A stretch of 64,000 bases of DNA from Mangifera indica (taxonomy: Eukaryota > Streptophyta > Magnoliopsida > Sapindales > Anacardiaceae), in contig NC_058147.1 in assembly GCF_011075055.1 (NCBI RefSeq), positions 12,090,001-12,154,000 of the forward strand, given 5' to 3'. The translations under genes were made by a program, and so were the position numbers. The notes under the pieces are model-generated. The model searched no databases, was not told the DNA's origin, and worked only from the letters and a program-made list of their open reading frames with translations. Shown here in pieces: positions 46,373 to 58,056 of this stretch. The stretch's first letter is position 1. Each line of letters begins with the position of its first letter.

Positions 46373-48405
46373 AAGTATATTAGCATAAATCAAAATCCAT
46401 CCACTTGAATAACATGATACTCCATAACCCTGAAACGCAATAGAAAATAAAGCGAAAGAAGAGAACAACAGAATGTTATTAAAATGTATATAACACCTAA
46501 AAGTAACATAATCCAAATAAACCTATCAAAAAAACAAGAAAAAAACATAATCCAATTAAATTAATCTTTGTCCCTATGATTCCAATAGTTCTAACTACTT
46601 CTAATTCATCCAAGTTGGACATTGGAGCTCGTAACATCACTAGTAGCGTATGTTTTTTTGTTTCTAGGCGGTACTTTTCTCAAATAGAAAAGTTGCATCT
46701 TACTATGTTAACTCTAATGAACTAAACCAGAAACACCCTTAGTTTCCATTGTTAGTGAACCATAAGGCATCCACCTTTTTTGTTTTTTGGTATTTCTTCC
46801 TCAGTTAAGTGAAGTTTGACAATGGATACCTTTTACATTCACAACCATTTATTCCAATACTATTCTTCTTCGATTTATTTCAAGAGCACAACCATTTAAT
46901 TATTAAGTTGACACCATTACATTAACAACTCGATTTATTTCAGCAGCACAAACATTTAATCATTAAGTTTTATTAATAAAGCTTGTAAACTTGCTTCGAA
47001 TCTAACTCTAATTGAAAATATAGGGTATATAATGTGTTATGTGTGGGGGCCTATAGATATTTTACATTATGTACTGCATGGGGGTATGGATATTTTATGT
47101 TGGGGGGTAATTGATAGTTTTCATATACATGTCAAAACACACAACATGTGAGAAATCTCGGGTGGAATGAAGTTTTTTACAGATTTATTTTTTTATTTTG
47201 AAATAATTCATTTATTAAATTATGCAATCAGGGTTGATTAAAATTTAAATTTGGTTATTTAACTATAACAATGGAGACATATAGCTATGAAAATTAGTTA
47301 CATAAACAATGGAGACATATAGCTATGAAAATTTGGTTGATTAAAATTAGTATACTAGCAAAGTAGCAGGGTTAAATCAGAATCCATCCACTCGAATAAA
47401 TACTCCATAACCCTGAAATGCAATAGAAAATAAAGCGAAAGAAGAGAACAACAGAACGTTATTAAAATGTATACAACACCTAAAAGTAACATAATCCAAA
47501 TAAACCTATCAAAAAAACAAGAAAAAAACATAATCCAATTAAATTAATCTTTGTCCCTATGATTCCAACAGTTCTAAACTACTTCTAATTCATCCAAGTT
47601 GGACAATGGAGCTTCTAACATCACAAGTAGCGTATGTTTTTTTGTTTCTTGGCTATACTTTTCTCAAATAGAAAAGCTGCGTCTGTACTATGTTAACTCT
47701 AATGAACTAAACCAGAACCCTTAGTTTCCATTGTCAGTGAACCATAAGGCATCCACCTTTTTGGTTTTTTGGTTTTTCTTCCTCAATTAAGTGAAGTTTG
47801 ACAATGGATACCACAGTACATTCACAACCATTTTTTCCAGTACTTTTCTTCTTCGATTTATTTCAAGAGCACAACCATTTAATTATTAAGTTGATACCAT
47901 TACATTAACAACTCCATTTATTTCAGCAGCACAACGATTTAATCATTAAGTTTTATTAATAAAGCTTGTAAACTCGCTTCGAATCTAGCTCTAATTGAAA
48001 ATATGGGAAGTGGTATTGTTAAAGAAACTGGTGCAATTTTAGGAGTTCATTTCTAAATTATGTTTTTATACTTTCCATGTAGGGAACCTTATTAAAATTT
48101 TACCATGTGAAATGAATATAGGGGATATAATGTGTTATCTGTGGGGGCCTATAGATATTTTACATTATGTACTGCATGGGGGTATGGATATTTTATGTTG
48201 GGGGGTAATTGATAGTTTTCATATACATGTCAAAACACACAATATGTGAGAAATCTCGGGCGGAATGAAGTTTTTTACCGATTTATTTTTTTATTTTGAA
48301 ATAATTCATTTATTAAATTATGCAATCAGGGTTGATTAAAATTTAAATTTGGTTATTTTACTATAACAATGGAGACATATAGCTATGAAAATTAGTTACA
48401 TAAAG
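46373..48405. repeat. ~1-kb tandem duplication, unit C
   Basis: Positions about 46373-47305 and 47352-48405 are successive copies of the same intergenic segment (GCAATAGAAAATAAAGCG near 46439 and 47421; TGTGGGGGCCTATAGATATT near 47042 and 48141). The second copy has about 110 extra bases near 48003-48115 that unit D also has. No gene. Positions 48406-48990 are intergenic like 33340-33930. Confidence 0.75.
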
Positions 48406-48993
48406 AAAAGCAATAGCAACCCATTGGAGAACTGTTGAGGCTTAACAGTAACAACGACACCTAATTTGAGTTGTGTTTCTGAGAGAGAGCCAGACACTGA
48501 GGTTATAGTTGGTTTTTAGACTATGTTACTTTTTTATGTTTTAATTTATTTTTCAAGTATCAGAAAAAAAGTTCATTACACCTTGGGTGGAACATAGTCA
48601 TTTGGCCATTACACCTTGGGTGGAACATGGTCATTTGGCCTTTTTAACTTGACGTGGAACCCATCACTCAACAGGTACAGGTACGCCGCTATGAATAGTG
48701 AAGATTTGGTGGAGCTTTATACATAGAATTATGAAAGGCTGCTAGCCATAACATCATAATTCCCTAAAATATTAAACTACTACAGCAGAAATAAATAAGG
48801 ATGTGTCCAATCTAAGAGCCAAACATTCGTTTATACTAAAAGACAAAGGAAACAAATCCATCAAAGGGTAACCAAATTAAAGTTGCTGCATTATGAAAGA
48901 AAAAACCACAATCCCAACTTTCCTCTGATTACAACAAGCCCTAAAAACTGAAACAACTACATGCATGGGCATGGCTCTCATTCTTATTTCTTA

Positions 48994-50285
48994 TTAATTG
49001 GGTCCAATGTCAAGATTGGCAAGTTGCTGTATGTTCATGGGATAAACGTTGCTTAAGTCGCCCGAGAAGGCCTTCTTTCCAAATAAAATGTTGACAGCTT
49101 CTGTTGGATGAAATGCATCCCAAAACACATACTGATCTCTGTTTGGACATGGTGTTTGGAATGGAAGACACGTAATTTGTCCTCTGTTTCGCCCGATCTC
49201 ACAACATCCTCGATCTATAACACTAAACCCTGTGTGTATAAAATAGTTCAAACTAGTGAGGAAGACGTAAATTTGTATCACTATTTTAAATAGCTGAAGA
49301 AAATACAAAAGAAAACAAGAAAAAGTAATTTTGTATATTTAAAATGGGTATACACAATTTTATTGAATGATAAAATATTAAGTATAGAAGTAGTGTATGC
49401 ATACCATAGGATCTGTAGTTGACTAACAGATCTTCAAACATTCTAGTGATATCGATGTAAATGAATTTTGAACCTGGAAGATTGGCATTAAGATTGTTGA
49501 TCATCATCTTCACATTTGAATTGAAAGGTAAAACAAGCTGGTTAACTTCTTCTGAGCAGGTATCAAGCTGGTTTTGAGCCAAGATGCTTGGCATGCAGCC
49601 CATTCTTCCTAATACAGCCAGTACAAATTTCCGAGCGTCCAGATTGTACAGGCTGTGTATTTATCATGCACATAATTAGATTAAAAAATTCGTCAGTTTA
49701 ACTAATAAGTTAATCTCAGTTGGGTACTATATATAGTTGAATCAAAATCAATCAAAAAAACATGATATAGATTGGTAAAAGTTTTAAAAGGAAAGATTTG
49801 TGGTGTGTAAACAAGGTTAAGAGATCTTACAGTGAGTTGCCGGGTGTATTGTTCAACCAAAAGATCAGCATATTGTTGAGCATTATATTCATTCTTGGTA
49901 TTGTAATTTGGCATGAGATAGTTGTTCAAGTAGTCATTGCTCCCCATCCCTACAAAGAATATAGATCTTGCGATAGCCTTGGACAAATCAGTTGCCCCAA
50001 GATTACCAGTAATTTGATCCAGAGTATTTTGGAAGTTCCTTATTTGTTGACTAAACGGTATACGGCCCACCTGATCAAACATTATACAGACAAACTCTTT
50101 ATAAAAATTTAACTCCTCTATTATCTGCATATGAATTCTTCCTGATAAATGAAGTTTTCTTACAAAGTTTCTTCCGGTGATGTCAAGGATGCCCGCGGCG
50201 GCAGAAGCATAGTTGACTCCATGAAGAACTTGATCTCCAGAAGCTTCAGAGTATGCAGGGATCAAGGGAAGCCCCAGCTCCACAG
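48994..50285 (-). pseudogene. GDSL esterase/lipase relic, exons 2-5, unit C
   Basis: Same structure as in unit B. Exons are 50164-50285, 49831-50070, 49405-49652 and 48994-49229 (minus strand, stop TAA). The block III G-S-N-D (FFVGMGSNDYLNNYL) and block V DAFHP are kept. The GDSL-serine exon is absent, and the exon 3/4 joint again leaves a two-base frame mismatch (donor ACT-GTAAG, acceptor CACAG). The amino-acid changes relative to unit B look mild (for example M-G-C-M for M-G-C-I). The shared defects suggest the gene was already broken before the unit was copied. The open reading within exons could mislead a gene predictor into calling short genes. Confidence 0.8.
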
Positions 50286-50476
50286 CTGAATAAATGCATA
50301 ACACATCAATTAAAACAAATGAGGTTATTATTATAATTAATCCTAGTTACTAAGAGGAAAATACCTTTAAATTGGTAATTATTAAGAGATGATGAAGACA
50401 TTTAATTTTGCCATTAAGAGCATGTCAAACTGAACTCCTTGTGATTTAGTCAAAATGTGAAAATAGATAAGATTAA

Positions 50477-50683
50477 GAGATATTAATTAAAATAGGCAAA
50501 ATTTTTTCGCTTAAACCTTTTTAGGCAAACCTACAGTCATTTTACCTTTATAAGCAAATTTATTTGTAATTCCAAAAATACCCTCTCAGTCCTGCATGCG
50601 TAGACACTGGAAGAAATGCTTGAGTGCGTGGGTGCGTGCAGAGTGCACGGTGCGTACGACTGCGTGCAGAGTGCGCACACCCT

Positions 50684-50727
<44 letters not shown>

Positions 50728-51001
50728 CAGAGTGCAAGGGTGCGCGCACCCTTTCTTATATATATATATATTAAATAATATATATATAATCTTTAATATA
50801 ATATATATAAATAATAATAACACTCCGCATGCATCCCGCCACTCTGCACGCACACATGCATACGCACCCTGTATGACATCTACAGGGCTGGGAGGGTATT
50901 TTTGGAGTTACAAAAAAATTTGCTTATAAAAGTAAAACTACTGTACGTTTGCCTAAAAACGTTTACGCGGAAAAATTTTTGCCTATTTTAATTAATATCC
51001 C
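50477..51001. mobile_element. 525-bp MULE derivative, unit C only
   Basis: The left end GAGATATTAATTAAAATAGG and right end CCTATTTTAATTAATATCCC are flanked by an exact 9-bp duplication TAAGATTAA (50468-50476 and 51002-51010). The unit B equivalent (35408-35417) is an uninterrupted empty site. The first 55 or so bases closely follow the TIR of the 3343-8159 MULE. The interior has GC-richer inverted segments (GTGCGTGCAGAGTGC and complements) around a long (TA)n run at 50689-50722. Open frames across it (50537-50929, both strands) are artefacts of those repeats. Confidence 0.85.
50689..50722. repeat. (TA)n microsatellite
   Basis: About 17 TA units inside the miniature element. They are likely unstable in length. 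Confidence 0.9.
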
Positions 51002-51011
51002 TAAGATTAAA

Positions 51012-51999
51012 GGGAGAAGGACTATTTCCCACCCAACTTTTGATGTGTTTTTAAATTGCCACCCACGGCAGATGGAAATCCACTTTTCCCACCCATGACC
51101 AAACTGCCGTCCAACTTTTTAGTTAGGGACAGGGGAAAAATTGTCACTTACTATTTAAAACCTTAAAACTTTAAAATTTTAACGTTCCCCCCCAGGTTTT
51201 AAAAACTAATAACTAACCCATCCTCAAAGTTTGAAAAGTTTAATTTCACCCTTAGGGTTCACTTCCTTCTCCGGCAACCACCGACGGTCGACGCATTCGA
51301 CTGCAAAGGACGACGAAGGATGACCCTTTGTCGTTCAGATCGGGAAGAACAGACGAAGGACGACGCTTCATCATCCTTCGTCATCGCGTCTGGATGACGT
51401 GACGAGCGATGAAGGACGGTGAAGTGTCATCCTTCGTCATCTAGGTGGAGCGACAAAGAGAGATCTCTTCGTCACACGGTGGTGTAACGAAGAGATCTCT
51501 ATCTCTTCGTCACATCGTGCGACGACGAGGAGATGAAGATCTCTTCGTCGCACCACCGCCGTCACACCAGGAGAAGGAGGAGGCCGGTGAAGACTCCGGA
51601 GACGACGTCGAGAGCTGAAGTTGAAGAATAGGGGTGAAACTACTAGTTTTGAAAGTTATGGGGGGTAGCTATTTTTTGAAAAATATGGAAACCCTAGGTT
51701 TGGGGGTGAAAATGTTAGTTTTCAAAGTTTAAAAACTTTAGGTAAGGTGAAATGTTAGTTTCTAAAACCTAATGGGGGTGAAGGTAAAACCCTCACATCA
51801 ATTTTGGGATGAATTTTGCAAATAAATTGAGGGGTATTTTTGTCATTTCATCTAATAAGGGTAAAATAGATATTTTACCCTTATGCAAATAGATATCATC
51901 CATATTAACGACTCATGGGTGGGAAAAGTGGATTTTCATCTGTCGTGGGTGGCAGTTTAAGAACGCATCAAAAGTTGGGTGGGAAATAGTCCTTCTCCC
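51012..51999. mobile_element. GGGAGAAG-type miniature element, unit C
   Basis: Homologue of 35418-36440 with ends GGGAGAAGGACTATTTCCCA and the inverse, followed by TAAGATTAAA at 52000-52009. The core (about 51290-51610) is the GACGA-rich inverted-repeat region. Confidence 0.8.
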
Positions 52000-52009
52000 T
52001 AAGATTAAA

Positions 52010-52430
52010 TGACAAAACAATGTTAAGTTCAAAGGGGTTGGATTGGATCTCATAAATGTAATAAATGTTAGATATTGGTCAAACAAAACAAGAACCCCTA
52101 ATAATTCAAAAAATCTTAGTACGTATTACTAATCAATTATAATTAGTAGCATTATTAAATATCTAATTATCTACAGAGAGGAAAGAGAAAGAGATAATTA
52201 ATTAATATCAATAAATGATGGTCAATTCATCCCATAAATATCAGAATAGATACTTCAAACAACTCACGACAAGCTCACTTTGCGCCAAAGTCACTTTACA
52301 CTCCATGTGATTTATGAAATAAGTTAAGCTAGCAACAAAACTTTGTACCAGGAAATTAAAGAAAACACCAACCGCCAAAGCATTAATTTGTAACCGAAAA
52401 AAAAAAAAAACCAATTTGGCTTTTAATATA
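52010..52430. other. unit C tail, no gene seen
   Basis: About 350 bp beyond the point where unit B stops. It is probably more of the region once upstream of GDSL exon 2 (intron or promoter). I see no GDSL exon 1 on either strand. Confidence 0.5.
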
Positions 52431-52816
52431 TTAATTAGTTCATGGGTGGGTGTTTGGGTTTTCTATGTGTCATAGGTATGATTTTGAGATTAGACTAAAA
52501 GTTGGGTCGGAAATAGTCCTTTTTCCCTTAAATATATTACTAATTGTGAATATGCAAAATGAAGTGGCTTATTAATGTATGTAATAGAAAAATTTTGATT
52601 CTTGATTAACAGTGAGGTAGTTTACATGTTAAATTTTGATTAATATATTGTTAATTAATAATGAAAATATTTCCTTCATTCCATTGATAACAATTATCTT
52701 ATCTTGTATTTTGTTGTGATATTTATGTATCAAAATTAAAGTTGAACAAGAACAAATAGTGTTGGTGTATGTATTTATAATTTTTAACTTTTAATCAGTT
52801 AGTTCTTCTGTTTTTA
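52431..52816. repeat. displaced copy of the PPR promoter-proximal region
   Basis: Positions 52431-52534 match the right end of the GGGAAAAG element, and 52534-52816 match the DNA just before the PPR genes (compare 13925-14197, 23727-23874 and 42756-42940). At 52817 it jumps to TRIM LTR sequence (ATCTTGATTTGTATTTCCTA, as at 18587). No PPR coding sequence follows here. Confidence 0.75.
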
Positions 52817-53714
52817 TCTTGATTTGTATTTCCTAATATAAAATTTATGATAGATAGTTTAATATACAAAAAAATTTATGTATTATTCAGATAGTTTAAT
52901 ATACAAAAAAATACAATTTATTCATATTTTTAGATGGTATCTAAGACAAGCATCCTTCTGGCATTTTAGTTAAGCTCACCTATGTCTTCATCTCCACAGA
53001 TATGGAAAGTGAAAAAATGAGTTTATTACTTTGGACACACTTATGTCTTTACCTATATAGAAAGTGGAAATATGAGTTTTAGTTTCGGCACGCTCATGTC
53101 GTCATTTGTATAAAAAGTAGAAAGATGAGTTTATTAGGTTCTCTCATGCCTTCACCTAAGTGGAAAATGAAAAGATGAGTTTGCAAACATAAAAGATGAG
53201 TTTGCAAACTCAATTAAGCAAACATCACGTTTGCAAACTCATCTTTTCACTTTCTATGCAAGTGAAAGCGTGACAATATTTAAACTGAAAACTCTTCTTT
53301 TCACTTTTTACATAAGTGAAAGTGTGAATGTACCCAAACTAATGAACTCATCTTTCCACTTTTTTCATATGTGAAAGCAAGGGCGTGAGCAAGCCTAACT
53401 AAAATATATATTATTTTTTATTTTATTTGCTTACTTAAGTTTGAGGGGTGTGTTGGAATATATTTCAAATATATTATTTTAGTTATAATATATTTGAATA
53501 GATTTCGAATATATTATTTTCTATATTAGAATATAATCCAAATATTTTATTTCCTAAGTTAGCAAATATTCTAAATATATATTTTCCTTTTTTACATTAC
53601 TGTATATTAATTATATTAATTTTATTCTTTTATATAAGATTTAGGATAGGTATACACTTATGGATTATTCAGATATTTTAATATTCTAATATACAATTAA
53701 TTCATATTTTAACA
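52817..53714 (+). mobile_element. TRIM-like element, 5'-truncated (unit D)
   Basis: The 5' LTR begins part-way (at the position equivalent to 18587). The primer-binding-like TGGTAT is at 52935, then comes the palindromic interior, and the 3' LTR is 53451-53714 followed by TTTAT. The truncation is the unit C/D recombination joint. Confidence 0.8.
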
Positions 53715-53719
53715 TTTAT

Positions 53720-56358
53720 AATAAATTAAATTAGATAATTTTGGCTTGTTTCTTCTTGTAAGTTGCAGTTTAAATTTGTTTAAGGTTGTGTTACTAACAA
53801 TAATTTCAACAATTAATTCTTCTATATATTTTTAAAATTTTTTGAATTTTAACCATGTTTAGTATCAATACCATTTCAAGGTCAATGTACGGAGATTTAA
53901 AATACACATTATTGTTTTAGTAATTAAACATGAAAAAATAATATGTATAAAAACAAATTTTATTAACTTATTTGTATAATCTAATATAACAATATGCGAT
54001 TAGATAATGTTAAAATAAGATAAAAAAATAAGCAATCATATTATTCCATTACAAATTGTCACATCAGTTTATAAAAATAAGTTGATAATATTTGTTTGTA
54101 CATGTAGCTTTATTCATTAAATATATTGTTATTTGTAAATATGCAAAGTGAAGTGTTTGTTAATGTATGTGATGAGAAAATTTTAATTCTTGATCAGCAG
54201 TGACATAGTTTTTGAAATAAATGGGGAAGAAGACTGAAGCAAAATGGGCATGCATATACATAAAAGCAAGAATCAAAGCATGAAAAGAAACATACATGAG
54301 AAGGTTAGAAGATTACCTACTCCTTTGCTTTAGATGTAGGATGATGGAAGGAGTCTCTCACTTAAAAAAATCTCAAAAAAGTGGCACCTCCAAGCCAAAA
54401 ACACCCAAACCCGAGGGGTAGAGAGAAGGGAAAGGAATGTTGTTTTTGCGATAGAAAGTTTGTTTCGAATGAGCTTAGTTCATCTAAGATAAACTAATGA
54501 GCCATTTTTATGTTGGTGGCTAATTAACAATAATGAAATTATTAATCGGTCCTTTAAATTTTTAATTTAAACTACAATCATGCATGCATATCAATTATAT
54601 ATCTTAGCTACCCTAATTCTGCTTCACAAACATTTTAACTTTTAAAATGTTACTTTTGTACCTATGTAACACTTTACATGATACTAATGTTAAGTATCCT
54701 TCGAAAAGTGCTAGCCAATCTCAGATAATATACTCCTTACTCTCAAAACCTTGGTTTATTAGTTTGACTATTTAGGTTCACTATGACATAATCATGAGTC
54801 TTTTTTTGAACAATCTAAAATACATATGAAAAATCAACGATTATAATAAACATTTAGCAATGTGTCATAGCCCCTAAACTACAATAAAAAAACACTTTAT
54901 TGAACCTAATACCTTCAATTGTACATTTCATATAGATAAGATCTTTCCATCATCTAATCTTGATCAATTTTGGGCTCATGGTTCGTCAAAGTCCTTATTT
55001 CAATTCTATACAAATCATCAATTGATATGTTCAAAACACTTCATCACAAATATCTTTCGTATAACTTATATTATACTCTAGCTAGAGATTTTGATTTCAA
55101 ATATTTATCAACATTTTTTTCGGAACTCAAATATGGGTCAAATCAATAGATATCCTACACCTAATATTTTTCGAGTCAATGGATTTTATCTTTATCATTA
55201 TTCGTCTTCACATACAAATAACACATAACCAACATGGCCTTTTGTCTTGAAACTATTAGTTTGAGTATTCATGAGCATGAGCTTACCTTTCATATTAAGA
55301 AGCAAGTTACCAACCTTATTTCAAATCATATTGACAACAACCTAATATAGGTATTCCAATGTTTAGATATGTCAGATTGAAACTCGGTCTTTTGAGTTGC
55401 ATATTCTAATGTACCTATGATTTTGAACCAAGCTGAAGCAAAGTTGGGTCTTAAACCTTAGAAAGCTACACGTGACTATAGAGTGTGCTCACGAAGTATA
55501 GTAACATGTCAAGTATGATTCTAAAGTTTGTCTTGGATGAATGAAGGAAAAAATCTACTAGAATTGAGTTAAAGACAACGAAAGAAAGGTTGGAATGGGG
55601 AGTGCCTTTCAAGATTGGCGTTGGTAGTATTGATGTGAGCTAGTTTGAGTTTGGATTGTTGTTCTACCCAAGATTGATATCTCACTAGTATAGTGACACT
55701 TTGTCTCACCATGTGGATGATTCTTCTTCTTCAATGGCTTTTTATGTTCTTCTTTGGTATTGATTCTTTTTCTTCTTAGATGACATTTCTTTTCTTTTTT
55801 TTTTTTGGTGTCACTTGATCATGAGTTGATCATTCTAGATGCAAGTTGAGCACAAGTCATCCACCCTTCTCCATAGTGTTTACATTGCTTAAGCCTCCAT
55901 AGACTTGATATACTTTGCATTATTTTCTTTTTTATTTTAATTTTTTAAATAGTATGATTTGTTTGTGTCTTTTAATTAAAGGAAAAAGTGCTAAAGCGTG
56001 TTTAAGAGGGAAAAAAACAAAGTATGACTTGTAAATTGTAGGTGTTTTTTATAATGAATAAAAATCAAAATTATATTTCCTCAAAGATGAAATTCATGCA
56101 ATGCTTTAATTTTCTTACCTACGTGGCAGAAAATTTAAGAAAAGTATGATTATTTGTTAACAACTGTGTTTACCAATTACCATTAAATATTTGAGAATCG
56201 ATAATTTTTTTTAACTTTCTTTTTCTCAATTATCTATATTTACACATTGAAAATTTATAAGAAGTTTGCATGATTACATTAAAGGTTGTCTCACTTTGTT
56301 TGTTATGTTTCCCTTAAGAAACCAAGAGAAAGTAAAATATTATTCATAATAACTTAAA
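53720..56358. other. non-coding repeat block, unit D
   Basis: Near-copy of the unit B and C blocks. I see no gene. Confidence 0.5.
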
Positions 56359-57034
56359 GGCCAAAAGACTTATTCCCACCTAAGATTTAGTCCATCCTCA
56401 AACTCTCACTCACAATGTTTTAAAAATTCAAATGCTCATTCATCATTCAACTTCTATTAAAATTTTCTATTAGAGTTATGGGGTTAAAATATAATTAATC
56501 AATAATATAATTTTTATGAAGGACGACCTTTTATCATCCAGATCTGGACAATGAAGCATTGTCCAGATCTGTAAGAAGAGACGAAGGATGGCAAAGCATC
56601 ATCTTTCATCATGTCTAGACAATGAGACGAAGGACGACGAAGCATCGTCTCTTCGTCTCTTCTTCGTCGCTTCGTCGTTCAGATCTGGACAACGAAGGGT
56701 CATTTTTCATTATCCTTTATAGCCAGAGAAGACCTACACTTCTTCTTGATCTCTAGTCGGTTTCCTAAGCCACTAGAGATTAAACCTCAAAAGGGGGAAA
56801 GTGAATTTTTTAAAGTTTAATCATAGGGGTAAATGTAAGTTTTTTAAACTGAGTGTGGAATGATATAAAGTTTTTAGGTTTTAGATTTTATGGATAAAAT
56901 AACGATTTTACCCCTGTCTCTAACTAAAAATTTAGATTATAGTTAGCCTATGAATAACTATTTGGATTTTATATCTGCCATTAATATGATTTTGAATTTC
57001 GACTAAAACTTTTGTGGAAAATTGTCCTTTTCCT
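56359..57034. mobile_element. composite miniature element with GACGA-rich core, unit D
   Basis: Homologue of 22187-22868. Core at about 56520-56705. Confidence 0.6.
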
Positions 57035-57160
57035 GATTGAATAATGTTGAAATAAAATAAAAGATAAACAATTTAATCATTTAATCACATAACATCACAT
57101 CATTATATATAAATAAATTAATAAAATTATTTGTACATATAGTTTTATTTATTAAATATA

Positions 57161-57879
57161 GGGAAAAGGACAATTTTCCACCCAAGTTTCAATCCAAATT
57201 CAAAATTATATCCACGATAGATGAAAAACTCAAATATCCACTCATGGGCTAACTATCGTCCAAAATTTTACTTAGAAGCAAAGGTAAAATCATTATTTTA
57301 TCCATAAAACTTAAACCTAAAAAATTTATATCATTTTCACCTCTTAGTTTAGAAAACTCACATTCACTGTCATGATTAAACTTTGAAAAATTCACTTTTT
57401 TCCCCTTTCTAGGTTTCATTTTCGGTGGCTTAGGGAACTGGTAGATGATGGGAAGAAACGAAAGTTTTCTTTGACAAAGGATGACTCTTGTCATCCAGAA
57501 TGGGAAGACTCAAAAAGAAGGATGATGTTTTATCATTGAGTCTAGATGACTGTACTTCATTGTCCTTTATAGTCAGATCTAGAAGAAAGATGAAAAGCAT
57601 CGATCGTCAGTCAGAATGATGGTGGCTGGAGAAGGAAACAAACCTTAGAGGTGAAATTTAAACTTTTCAAACTTTGAGGATGGATTGAAATGTTAGTTTT
57701 TAAAACCTGGGGGGAAAATGATATCAATTTCAAAGTTTTAAGATTTATAGGTAAAATAATGATTTTACCTTTATCTTTAACTGAAAATTTGGATGGTAGT
57801 TAGTTCATGGGTGGGTGTTTGAGTTTTCTATGTGTCATAGGTATGATTTTGAAATTAGGGGGAAATAGTGCTTTTTCCC
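57161..57879. mobile_element. GGGAAAAG-type miniature element, unit D
   Basis: Homologue of 22993-23726 with TTAAATATA at 57152-57160 and 57880-57888. The right TIR has a small internal deletion (the CTAAAAGTTGGGTGG segment is lost). Confidence 0.8.
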
Positions 57880-58056
57880 TTAAATATATTACTAACTGTG
57901 AGTTTGCAAAATGCAGTGCCTTATACGTGTAACTGAAAAAGGAATGTTTGACAGTAAAATGTCTTATAGATGTAGTTCATGCTTTGATAAACCCGAATCG
58001 ACCTGATTTGTTTCAAAAAAAAGATTTAGAGTTTTTTTTTCAAATGTCCTCTGAAA

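Noticed and set aside
50537..50929. Overlapping frames on both strands rich in Tyr-Ile repeats
   Set aside because: They translate a (TA)n microsatellite and inverted repeats inside a miniature element.
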